From: Bradyrhizobium sp. S69
GTDB taxonomy: Bacteria; Pseudomonadota; Alphaproteobacteria; Rhizobiales; Xanthobacteraceae
Assembly (NCBI RefSeq): GCF_009766005.1
Contig: NZ_LMUK01000041.1
Coordinates: 456,619-520,618 of the forward strand
Length of the DNA: 64,000 bases
Reading direction: 5' to 3'
The translations under genes and the position numbers were made by a program. The notes under the pieces were generated by a model. The model was given only the letters and a program-made list of their open reading frames with translations, made no database searches and was not told the DNA's origin. Below, piece after piece: positions 1 through 8,008 of the stretch (positions within the stretch are counted from its first letter, which is position 1; every line of letters begins with the position of its first letter).

Positions 1-267
1 ATCGCGGCGTGGTTGCAGCATCGGCTGGCCGTCGAACAGGACCGCGCCACGGCTCGGCTGATAGAGGCCCGCCGCCAGACGAAGTGCTGTGGTCTTGCCA
101 CAGCCGGAAGCGCCGACGATGCAGAGGAATTCGCCCGGCCGGACGCCGAGGTTCAAATTCTCGATGATGGTCTTGCCGCCGAGCATCAACGTGGCATCGA
201 TAAATTCGATCTGCGGCGCTGCGAGGCCGGACACCGGCGCCTCCTGGCGTTTCAGGGCGATGGCCAT
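1..267 (-). CDS. ABC transporter ATP-binding protein, NitT/TauT type (partial, C-terminal part off the window)
   Basis: Nucleotide-binding subunit of an importer. The 89 visible codons run from the start to shortly after the Walker A motif GASGCGKTT (residues 52-60), in a typical ABC context; the signature, Walker B and H-loop lie beyond the left edge. The start is ATG at 267, preceded by AGGAG inside the end of the upstream regulator gene, whose stop is only 4 bases away, so the two are probably translationally coupled. The nearby NitT/TauT-type binding protein (981-1904) suggests the SsuB/TauB-like class, importing a small anionic or aromatic compound. The permease is expected further left. 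The substrate is not known. Confidence 0.85.
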   Translation of the reverse strand, partial: MAIALKRQEAPVSGLAAPQIEFIDATLMLGGKTIIENLNLGVRPGEFLCIVGASGCGKTTALRLAAGLYQPSRGAVLFDGQPMLQPRRD

Positions 268-271
268 GACG

Positions 272-970
272 TCAGCTCCTGTTGCCTGGCGGATAGACGA
301 AGTTGATCGTCGAATGCAGATGCTCCGACAGCATGGCCTGGGCACCGGGAACGTCGCGCGAGAGAACGCAGTCGGCGAGCAACTGATGGACACGCACGAA
401 TTTCTTGCCGCTGTCCAACTGGCGCATCATCGCGCGGCGGTACCGATACGCCTGATCGTAGAGGTCGGAATGGGCGGCGAGCATGCGCTTGGAGCCGCAC
501 GCTCCCAGCAAGGCGGTGTGAAAACCCTTGTGCAGCCGGTCGAAATCCTCCGCACCTTCGCGGAATTCATTGCCGGTGCGCTCGATATGCCGGCGCAACT
601 GGTGCAGCGCGCTGAGAATGTCGGCCTCCCAGGCATCATTGCCGTTCGCGATGGCCAGCCGGATCGCTTCGATCTCGACGGCGGTGCGCATGGTGGTGAT
701 GTCGGCTAAATCCTCGCGGCTGATGTCGGCGACGCGGAAGCCGCGTTGCCCGATGCCGACGATCAGGCCGCGCGAAACCAGCCGCGACAGACCCTCGCGC
801 AACGGCGTCGCGCCGATGTCATAGCGTTCGACCAGATCGACAATCCCAAGCCGCGCTCCCGGCGCGAGGTCGCCAATGAGGATGTCGCGCTCGACCAATG
901 TCGCGGCGCGCTCGCTCAGGGTTGCGGCCTCCGCGGCCGGCACACTCTGGTCGCGCTCGGGAGTTGGCAT
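272..970 (-). CDS. GntR-family transcriptional regulator, FCD subfamily
   Basis: A 232-residue repressor or activator. An N-terminal winged helix-turn-helix (about residues 20-75, with ATPLREGLSRLVSRGLI as the recognition region) is followed by an all-helical FCD effector domain with the expected metal or ligand residues (the D-x3-H motif in DFDRLHKGFH and later histidines near VHQLL and EHLHS). It sits inside the transporter operon, between the binding protein and the ATPase. Its GAGGA ribosome site overlaps the stop region of the binding-protein gene. It probably controls both the transporter and the divergent hydrolase genes through the palindrome at 1951-1964. The effector is unknown. Confidence 0.88.
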   Translation of the reverse strand: MPTPERDQSVPAAEAATLSERAATLVERDILIGDLAPGARLGIVDLVERYDIGATPLREGLSRLVSRGLIVGIGQRGFRVADISREDLADITTMRTAVEIEAIRLAIANGNDAWEADILSALHQLRRHIERTGNEFREGAEDFDRLHKGFHTALLGACGSKRMLAAHSDLYDQAYRYRRAMMRQLDSGKKFVRVHQLLADCVLSRDVPGAQAMLSEHLHSTINFVYPPGNRS

Positions 971-980
971 CGCGACGTCC

Positions 981-1904
981 TCAATTCAGGACCAATGTGG
1001 CGGTGTCGAGCTTGGACTGTAGCATCTTCTGCGACGACATCACCTCGATCCACCAGGCTAACTGCTCGGGCTTAAGCACCGGTTCGGAGTGATTCGGTGG
1101 TGTTGCTTTCACCAGTTCTAACGGCTGCTTGGTGAATTTGGCAATCGAAGCGAACGCTTTCTCGGGATCGCCGTTGACGATCTGCGCGGATTCGGCGATC
1201 GCTTCGCGGAATTTCCTGATGGTGTCGGTATTCTTCTCCGCCCATTCGCGCGACGCCGCGTAAAAAATAATCGGGTCGTTTCGTGCGAGTTCGACCGCGT
1301 AGCGCGCACCGACCGAGCCCAGTCCGGCATTGGTCATGCGCGTCACGAACGGCTCGGCGGTGAGTACGGCGTCGACGCCGCCGGATTTGATGATGTCAGC
1401 CATGGTCGGGAAGGTGACTTCGACAAAGTTGACGCTCTTGGGATCGACGCCTTTCTCGACCAGCCACTTGACGAACAGCACATGCAGGAAGGCGTTCAGC
1501 CCGGGCGCCCCGATTTTCTTGCCGACGAAATCCTTTGGCTCCTTGATGGTGATGCCGTTGCGAACGAACGCAGTGATGTTGCCGTTCGACGCCGGATTCA
1601 TGGTCGAGGCGCCGGCGATGGCGACGAGGTCTAGGCCGCCGTCCACCGCCTGCAGGAACACGGTTGAGGTCGGTCCGCCGATCTGGATCGAGTTCGACAG
1701 GATGGCGGCAGGGATATTCGAGTTGATGCCGATCGGAGTCATCTCGGCATCCAGCCCGTGCTTTTTGAAAATTCCTTCGTCGGCTGCGACCATCGCCGAG
1801 GCACAGTCCGACGTCGCGGTGCAACCGATCTGAATCCTGGCTTGCGCCGCCGCGGACCCGGTCAGCGCCAGACTGATCGCGAGGGTCGCCAGGACCTTTG
1901 TCAT
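981..1904 (-). CDS. ABC transporter substrate-binding protein, NitT/TauT family
   Basis: A 307-residue periplasmic binding protein. Residues 1-21 form a signal peptide ending in a signal-peptidase I site (GSAAAQA). The mature part has the two-lobed NMT1/THI5-like fold, with a GCTATSDCASAMVAADEGIF opening typical of the nitrate/sulfonate/taurine group. It is the first gene of the leftward operon with the GntR regulator (10-base gap) and the ABC ATPase. Neighbouring FAH-type and cyclase-type hydrolases suggest import of an organic acid or ring compound that they degrade. That link is inferred from context only. Confidence 0.85.
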   Translation of the reverse strand: MTKVLATLAISLALTGSAAAQARIQIGCTATSDCASAMVAADEGIFKKHGLDAEMTPIGINSNIPAAILSNSIQIGGPTSTVFLQAVDGGLDLVAIAGASTMNPASNGNITAFVRNGITIKEPKDFVGKKIGAPGLNAFLHVLFVKWLVEKGVDPKSVNFVEVTFPTMADIIKSGGVDAVLTAEPFVTRMTNAGLGSVGARYAVELARNDPIIFYAASREWAEKNTDTIRKFREAIAESAQIVNGDPEKAFASIAKFTKQPLELVKATPPNHSEPVLKPEQLAWWIEVMSSQKMLQSKLDTATLVLN

Positions 1905-1950
1905 CGCCGTCTCCTCGTTTTACATTTTTCATACTTGATTATCGATATTT

Positions 1951-1964
1951 TATATGATCATATA
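1951..1964. promoter_or_regulatory. Perfect 14-bp palindrome TATATGATCATATA, candidate GntR operator
   Basis: The sequence is identical to its reverse complement and lies in the 88-bp gap between the divergent binding-protein and FAH-hydrolase genes. FCD-type GntR proteins usually bind short AT-rich palindromes of this size near their own promoters, and such a regulator is encoded 1 kb away. Binding has not been shown. Confidence 0.55.
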
Positions 1965-1992
1965 TTTCATCTCCACGCAAGAGGGCACCCAG

Positions 1993-2991
1993 ATGAAACT
2001 CGCAACGTTCACGTCCGGCGGTCAGGAAAAGGTGGGAGTCGTGCATTCGGGCGACAGCCTTCTGTTCGACCTCGCGGCCGCCGCCAGTCGCACCGGCGCC
2101 GAGAATCCGGCGTTCGCCTCCATGCTCGCCTTGATCGATGCCGGGCCGCGGGCGCTCGATCAGGCTGCAACCATGTTCGACAAGCACGGCAAGGACAGCG
2201 CGCTGTCGCTAGCCGTCAAGAGTGCAGCCATCCTCGCGCCGGTGCCGGAGCCGCGGCAGATGCGCGACGGCATGTCGTTTCCGCTGCACATCCTTCAGGC
2301 GCCACGAGGCCAGTTCAAGCTTGCGGCGCGCGCCAACAACGACATGGCGGAACTGGCGCGGCTCGAGGCCGAGCCGCTCGGCGAATTGCCGGAGATCTAC
2401 CGCAAGCAGCCGATCTACTACATCACCAACCGCTTCAGCGTGCGCGGCACCGATACGACGGTGAAATGGCCGCGCTACAGCCAGGTAATGGATTACGAGT
2501 GCGAGTTCGGCATCATCACCAGGAACAAGGGCGCCAATATTTCTGCTGCCAAGGCCAAGGACCACATCTTCGGCTACACGATATTCAATGATTTTTCGGC
2601 GCGCGACGCCCAGCGTATCGAAATGGAGGGGCGGTTGGGTCCGGCCAAAGGCAAGAGCTTTGACGGCGGCAATGTCATGGGACCCTGGATCGTGACTCCC
2701 GATGAAATCGGCGATCCCTACCAGCTGAAGATGGAAGTCCGCGTCAATGGCAAGATGCGCTCGCAAGGGGTTTCCGAAGGCATGCTGTTTTCGTTCGAGG
2801 AGATCATCGAACACGTGACCAGGGACGAGACGCTGATGCCCGGCGAATTCATCGGCTCCGGCACGGTCGGCAATGGTTGCGGCCTTGAAATCGGTTGGTA
2901 CCTTGAACATGGCGACACGATCGAACTCGAGGTCGAGAAGATCGGGGTCCTGAAGAACAGGGTTGAACGGCAAGACGCGAAGGCCGTTTAA
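1993..2991 (+). CDS. Fumarylacetoacetate hydrolase (FAH) family protein
   Basis: A 332-residue enzyme of the FAH superfamily, which hydrolyses C-C bonds in acylpyruvates or related ring-fission products with a divalent metal. Metal-ligand motifs are visible: the E-x-E pair in DYECEFGII (residues near 165) and the conserved GYTIFNDFSARDAQ block after it. The C-terminal barrel end HGDTIELEVEKIG is also present. The start at 1993 (MKLATF) is chosen because AGAGGG lies at the right distance; an upstream in-frame ATG at 1954 falls inside the putative operator. It is followed 36 bases later by the cyclase gene. The substrate is unknown. Confidence 0.85.
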   Translation: MKLATFTSGGQEKVGVVHSGDSLLFDLAAAASRTGAENPAFASMLALIDAGPRALDQAATMFDKHGKDSALSLAVKSAAILAPVPEPRQMRDGMSFPLHILQAPRGQFKLAARANNDMAELARLEAEPLGELPEIYRKQPIYYITNRFSVRGTDTTVKWPRYSQVMDYECEFGIITRNKGANISAAKAKDHIFGYTIFNDFSARDAQRIEMEGRLGPAKGKSFDGGNVMGPWIVTPDEIGDPYQLKMEVRVNGKMRSQGVSEGMLFSFEEIIEHVTRDETLMPGEFIGSGTVGNGCGLEIGWYLEHGDTIELEVEKIGVLKNRVERQDAKAV

Positions 2992-3027
2992 GGCCGATCA
3001 ATAAGAAACACAGAACGAGGAAACGCC

Positions 3028-3804
3028 ATGGCGCGCAGATTGATCGATATCTCCGTCCCCCTGCAAAACGACGTGCCCGCCGATCCGCCGGGCGGGCAGC
3101 CGACCATCCAGTACATCGATCATCAGCAGGGCCTGCCGCGCATGCTGCAATTCTTCGATGGTCTCAAGGCCGCCGACTTACCTGACGGGCAGGGCTGGGC
3201 GGTTGAACAGGTCCAGCTCTCGACCCACAACGGCACCCATCTCGACGCGCCCTGGCATTTTCATCCCACCATGAATCGCGGTGAGCGGTCATGGACCATC
3301 GACGAGGTCCCGCTGGAATGGTGCCTGCAGCCGGCTGTGAAACTCGACTTCCGGCATTTTCCCGATGGCTATGTTGCGACCGCGGAAGATGTCGAAGTTG
3401 AACTCAAGCGCATCGGTCACACGCTCTCGCCGCTTGAGATCGTCGTGGTCAATACCAGCGCCGGCGCCAAATACGGCCGTCCCGACTACGTCAGTTCTGG
3501 CTGCGGCATGGGCTACGGGGCGACCATGTATCTGCTGGAGCGCGGTGTGCGGCTGACCGGGATCGACGGCTGGAGCTGGGATGCGCCGTTCGTCCACACC
3601 GCGAAGAAGTACGCCGAGACCAGGGATGCCAGCCTGATCTGGGAAGGTCACAAGGCCGGCCGTCACATCGGCTATTGCCACATTGAGAAGCTGCACAATC
3701 TCGAGCTATTGCCATCGACCGGTTTCACGGTGTCCTGCTTCCCGGTCAAGATCGAGCGCGCTTCGGCGGGCTGGACCAGGGCCGTTGCGATCATCGATGG
3801 ATGA
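3028..3804 (+). CDS. Cyclase family protein (PF04199, kynurenine formamidase/isatin hydrolase-like)
   Basis: A 258-residue metal-dependent hydrolase. The family signature HxGTHxDxPxHF is present as HNGTHLDAPWHF. Later blocks (GIDGWSWDAP and a GHKAGRHIGYCHIE segment) match the manganese hydrolase fold of this group, which opens amides or lactams such as N-formylkynurenine and isatin. A GAGGAAA ribosome site precedes ATG 3028. It is co-oriented with the FAH-family gene, suggesting consecutive hydrolytic steps in degrading one imported compound. The precise reaction cannot be read from sequence. Transcription probably ends at the hairpin at 3949-3979. Confidence 0.83.
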   Translation: MARRLIDISVPLQNDVPADPPGGQPTIQYIDHQQGLPRMLQFFDGLKAADLPDGQGWAVEQVQLSTHNGTHLDAPWHFHPTMNRGERSWTIDEVPLEWCLQPAVKLDFRHFPDGYVATAEDVEVELKRIGHTLSPLEIVVVNTSAGAKYGRPDYVSSGCGMGYGATMYLLERGVRLTGIDGWSWDAPFVHTAKKYAETRDASLIWEGHKAGRHIGYCHIEKLHNLELLPSTGFTVSCFPVKIERASAGWTRAVAIIDG

Positions 3805-3948
3805 ACCGCGCCGTCCGGCATAAGCGATGTGTTCATGCCGGGGCGGACCCCCGGGATGAACTTTGGGTCGGCTCATTCACCGGGGAGCGGATCGCGAAAT
3901 TCCAATACAGGTCACACGACGGTATTTTCTGACGCTTCCCGCCCATTA

Positions 3949-3979
3949 AAAAACCGCCCGGTTTTGCCGGGCGGTTTTT
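3949..3979. terminator. Bidirectional rho-independent terminator
   Basis: A perfect 13-bp stem (AAAAACCGCCCGG paired with CCGGGCGGTTTTT) encloses a 5-base loop TTTTG. A-rich and T-rich flanks on both sides allow it to work in both directions. It separates the converging cyclase gene and rne. Confidence 0.85.
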
Positions 3980-3999
3980 CGTTCCAGAAAGCGGATGTC

Positions 4000-6900
4000 T
4001 TATTCGCCGTTGCCGAAGCGCCGCGACCACCAGCCCGCCTTGCGGGGCTGGGCCTCGGTGGTTGCCTCGGTCGCCGGTTGCGCTGGAGCAGGGGCCGCCG
4101 CTGCCGGCTCAGCATGGACCTGATCGGCCACGGCCTCCGCGGCATGCGAGGGCGCCGCAGCCGGTGCGGCATCGGCCAGGAAGCTCACCTTCTCCCGAAC
4201 CGTTGACCGCCGCCGTGCGGCTTTATCGGACTCGTGGGCGGCTTCTTGAGTTTCCTTCTGGATAGCCGCTTCCGGCGCGGGTACGGAGGCCGTTTCCGGT
4301 TGATGCCGATCGGCCTCGTGCGGCGCGGCCTGTGGTGCGATCGATTCGGGCTGAATCACCGGCAGCGCCGGCTCAGGCATAAATCCATGCGGAACCGAAT
4401 CGAGATCGGCAACCGCGTCGAGGGCTTCGGGAGCGGTCGTCGGCCCGAGTTCATCGGCAATCGATCCGGCCAGACCGTCTTCCGGTCCACCGCGCCGGCG
4501 GCGCCCGCCACGGCGACCGCGGCGCCTCGGCCGGCGCTCGCCGTCCGCGCCCTGGTCGTTGCGCGCTTGAGTTTCCCCTTGGGTCTCCCCCTGGGCTTCC
4601 TCGGATTCGTCCTCGTCGGAGCCGGCTTCTTCAACCGAACCGACGCTTTCATGGGTCTCGCCATCCGCCGCGATCCGGGGAGCGTCGTGCTCCTCGCGCA
4701 CCGGTCCGCCTTCGCGCGGTTCGCCGGAGCGGCCACGCCGACGGCGTCTGCGCTTGCGCCGCGGGCCATCCGCATCGGCACTGCCACCCGCGCTTTCACC
4801 GGCGGCAATTTCGTCGCCAACGTCTTGGCCAAGATCCTGGCCAGCATCCTGACCAAGGCCTTCGCTCTCGTCGGTTTCGACTTCGGATTCGGCCTCGATG
4901 TCGTAGGCCTCTTCGTCGTCATAGGCTTCCTCGACCTGCGGCACGGACGAAGCGACCTGTGCTGCCAGCAGCGCCTTGGCTGCCTCCAGCGTGTGAACCT
5001 GCTCGCCGCGTTCGATGATGAACGATTGCTGGCCGCTCACGGTCGGATCGGCGATCACGGCCAGCGTAACCTTGAAGCTGTTTTCGAGGTCGCGCAGATG
5101 GCCGCGCTTGTGGTTGAGCACGTAGAGCGCAACGTCGGTGCGGGTGCGCACCACGAGATTGTGGGTGGCGCCCTTCATCAATATTTCTTCAAGTCCACGC
5201 AGCAATTGCAGCGCGACCGAAGACACCGAACGGACATGACCGCTGCCGCCGCATTGCGGGCACGGCTCGGTCGAGCTCTCCAGCACGCTGGCGCGGATGC
5301 GCTGGCGCGACATCTCGAGCAGGCCGAAATGCGAGATGCGCCCGACCTGGATCCGGGCACGGTCCTGCCGCAGGCAATCGGAGAGCTTGCGTTCGACCGA
5401 ACGGTTGTTGCGCTTCTCGTCCATGTCGATGAAGTCGATGACGATCAGGCCGGCGAGGTCGCGCAGGCGCAATTGCCGCGCGACTTCCTCTGATGCTTCG
5501 AGGTTGGTCTTGAGCGCGGTATCCTCGATGTGATGTTCGCGGGTCGAGCGGCCGGAGTTGACGTCGATCGACACCAAAGCTTCGGTCTGGTTGATCACGA
5601 TGTAGCCGCCGGACCGCAACTGCACGGTTGGCGAGAACATCGCATCGAGCTGACTCTCGACTCCCATTCGGGAAAACAACGGCTGGCCGTCGCGATATTG
5701 CCGGACCGCGCGCACATTCGACGGCATCAGCATTTTCATGAAGTCGCGGGCTTCCTGATAGCCGGCTTCGCCGGCGACCTGGATCTCGTCGATTTCCTTG
5801 TTGTAGAGATCGCGCAGCGACCGCTTGATCAGCGATCCCTCCTCGTAGACGAGGGTCGGCGCCTGCGAATTCAGGGTCATGTCGCGCACGGTTTCCCACA
5901 TGCGGATCAGGTACTCGAAGTCGCGCTTGATCTCGGGCTTGGTGCGGGAGGCGCCGGCAGTGCGCAGAATGATGCCCATGCCCTCGGGCACGTCGAGATC
6001 CTGTACCACTTCCTTCAGCCGCGAACGGTCCTGCGCCGAGGTGATCTTGCGGCTGATGCCGCCGCCGCGCGCGGTGTTGGGCATCAGCACGGCATAGCGG
6101 CCGGCCAGCGAGAGGTAGGTGGTGAGGGCAGCGCCCTTGTTGCCGCGTTCTTCCTTGACGACCTGAACCAGCATCACCTGACGGCGCTTGATGACTTCCT
6201 GGATCTTGTACTGGCGGCGCGGCCGGAAGGCGCGCTCCGGCACTTCTTCCAGCACATCGTCGCCACCGACGGATTCAACGACTTCTTCCTCGGCCTCGTC
6301 GCCATCATCATCGTCATCGTCGTGTGCGTCATCGCCATGCGAAGCTGCCGGCGATTCGGCGTGATCGGATGCCGCGGGCTCGCCGTGGGCATGCTCGGCA
6401 TGAGCCGCGTCTTCGGCATGCGCTGCATTTTCCTGCGCATGCTCGGCGTGTTCATCGTGGCCGTGGGGATCATGCGTGTGGTCATCATGTACATGATCGT
6501 GGTGGGCGTGAGCCTCATGCGCGTGATCGTCGTGCGAATGATCGGCGTGAACGTGATCAGCATGCTCGCCGTGAGCTTCCGCGCCAGCCGGAGCGGAGGC
6601 TTCGACGGCAGCAGCAGGCGTCTCAGACTGCCATGACGCAGCAGGGGTCTCGCCATCGTGCGCTTGATCGTGGCCATGGCCATCATGGGCATGATCATGG
6701 TCGTGCGCAGGCTCGTGACCCTCGTGGTCGTGATGGCTCGCCTCGGCGGGCTGATAGGTCTCGCCCTCGCCGTGATGAACATGTCCCTCATGAACATGTC
6801 CTGCGCCGCCGTCTTCATGCGGCTGATGATCGTGCGGCTCGTCGCCGTGGCCGTGATCTTGGCCGTGATCCGGGCTGGTTCCCTCGACCACGCCGCTCTG

Positions 6901-7281
6901 TACGCGGTCGCTCTGGCCGCGACGGCGTGCGTTGCGGTGGCGTGGGCGGCGGCGGTTGGAACGATTTTCAGTTTCTTCCTCGGCCTCGCGATGGGCGCGC
7001 TCATCGGCTTCGATCAGCGCCTGACGATCGGCGACCGGGATTTGATAATAGTCGGGATGGATTTCGCTGAAGGCCAGGAAGCCATGGCGGTTGCCGCCAT
7101 ACTCGATGAAGGCCGCCTGCAGCGACGGTTCTACGCGCGTGACCTTTGCGAGATAGATGTTTCCACGAAGCTGTTTGCGTTGGGCGGTCTCGAAGTCAAA
7201 CTCTTCGACACGATTGCCGCGGACCACAACGACCCGGGTCTCTTCCGGGTGGGTGGCATCGATCAACATTTTGTTGGGCAT
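4000..7281 (-). CDS. rne: Ribonuclease E/G (RNase E), degradosome scaffold
   Basis: Main endoribonuclease for mRNA turnover and rRNA/tRNA processing (1093 residues from the chosen start MPNKML at 7281; the upstream in-frame extension looks like leader). Order: split S1 RNA-binding domain, a large His/Asp/Glu-rich insertion inside it (about residues 135-320), 5'-sensor and DNase I-like catalytic domain with the metal aspartates in SIDVNSGR and DFIDMDEKRNN, then the Zn-link CPQCGGSG. The acidic, disordered C-terminal half carries two arginine-rich RNA-binding blocks. The protein ends in KAGWWSRRFGNGE, matching the Gly-Trp-Trp motif that recruits PNPase in Caulobacter RNase E. The long 5' region may mediate autoregulation. 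Confidence 0.95.
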   Translation of the reverse strand: MPNKMLIDATHPEETRVVVVRGNRVEEFDFETAQRKQLRGNIYLAKVTRVEPSLQAAFIEYGGNRHGFLAFSEIHPDYYQIPVADRQALIEADERAHREAEEETENRSNRRRPRHRNARRRGQSDRVQSGVVEGTSPDHGQDHGHGDEPHDHQPHEDGGAGHVHEGHVHHGEGETYQPAEASHHDHEGHEPAHDHDHAHDGHGHDQAHDGETPAASWQSETPAAAVEASAPAGAEAHGEHADHVHADHSHDDHAHEAHAHHDHVHDDHTHDPHGHDEHAEHAQENAAHAEDAAHAEHAHGEPAASDHAESPAASHGDDAHDDDDDDGDEAEEEVVESVGGDDVLEEVPERAFRPRRQYKIQEVIKRRQVMLVQVVKEERGNKGAALTTYLSLAGRYAVLMPNTARGGGISRKITSAQDRSRLKEVVQDLDVPEGMGIILRTAGASRTKPEIKRDFEYLIRMWETVRDMTLNSQAPTLVYEEGSLIKRSLRDLYNKEIDEIQVAGEAGYQEARDFMKMLMPSNVRAVRQYRDGQPLFSRMGVESQLDAMFSPTVQLRSGGYIVINQTEALVSIDVNSGRSTREHHIEDTALKTNLEASEEVARQLRLRDLAGLIVIDFIDMDEKRNNRSVERKLSDCLRQDRARIQVGRISHFGLLEMSRQRIRASVLESSTEPCPQCGGSGHVRSVSSVALQLLRGLEEILMKGATHNLVVRTRTDVALYVLNHKRGHLRDLENSFKVTLAVIADPTVSGQQSFIIERGEQVHTLEAAKALLAAQVASSVPQVEEAYDDEEAYDIEAESEVETDESEGLGQDAGQDLGQDVGDEIAAGESAGGSADADGPRRKRRRRRRGRSGEPREGGPVREEHDAPRIAADGETHESVGSVEEAGSDEDESEEAQGETQGETQARNDQGADGERRPRRRGRRGGRRRRGGPEDGLAGSIADELGPTTAPEALDAVADLDSVPHGFMPEPALPVIQPESIAPQAAPHEADRHQPETASVPAPEAAIQKETQEAAHESDKAARRRSTVREKVSFLADAAPAAAPSHAAEAVADQVHAEPAAAAPAPAQPATEATTEAQPRKAGWWSRRFGNGE

Positions 7282-8008
7282 TTTTGAGCTCTTGACGGCG
7301 GCGGGCGCGTATCGCGGTGCGCGCATATCGCGCGTCCGGGTGACGCGACGGTCCACCTGATTCGGGGGTGAGGGGAAGGCCAAAACGCAACCCAGAGCGC
7401 CGCGCCGAACATGTTCCTCGCAGAGCAAAGCGACGCGCAGAGCTTTCGCTCCGCGTCGGCGCGGTTCCTTGCTGGATCATGGTCGGCAACACAGTCTGGC
7501 GCATCAAGCGTCGGCCCGTCTGAACACGTTGGCGGCAAAAAGCGCCGCCTTGTCTGTCGCTGAAGGCCCGGCGTGGCGCCGAAGCGCTCGCCGGCCATCG
7601 CATATCGGAGCCTTGCGGCCCGGTATTCGGTTATGCCGTGTCTTACAGTCGTCCCTGCACCAAGATGGTAACCTGGGACCGAACGCCGCTCGGGCTCAAA
7701 ACCGCCGCTCCATGTCAGCCGCGCGCTGCACTGGCTGGGGAGGGATCGGAAAGACGCTGGAAACCCCGAAAAGAACCGAAGGTTCCGGCGCTGCACCGGG
7801 AGGCTGAACGCGACACAACCGGGAGTATTAACCGTCAGCCCCTCGTACATACGTGGAATGACGCCGAGGTGCAAGGGACGACCAAAGGACGTGCAAAGCA
7901 GCGTCGCAGCGCGGCAACACTCCGCAGGTATTCTCGTCAAGCTCCTTAAGGCACGATTAACCCTGCACTCCTATTGCGGTAAGAGGGCTGGTCGGAGGCA
8001 CCGAATCG
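7282..8008. other. Long intergenic region between divergent rne and amidase genes
   Basis: 727 bases without a supportable gene. It must hold both promoters. Most of it could be the rne 5' leader, since rne is autoregulated through its leader in other bacteria. It is GC-rich with many short inverted repeats. Open frames crossing it have no recognisable protein features. No clear promoter hexamers were assigned. Confidence 0.5.

Noticed and set aside
6320..6880. His-rich stretch considered as a separate metallochaperone gene
   Set aside because: The frame runs unbroken through the S1 and catalytic parts of RNase E, so it is an internal insertion.
7263..7940. Minus-strand open frame of about 225 codons upstream of rne
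   Set aside because: Its composition is irregular, it has no recognised motif, and it overlaps the likely rne leader. It is treated as non-coding.
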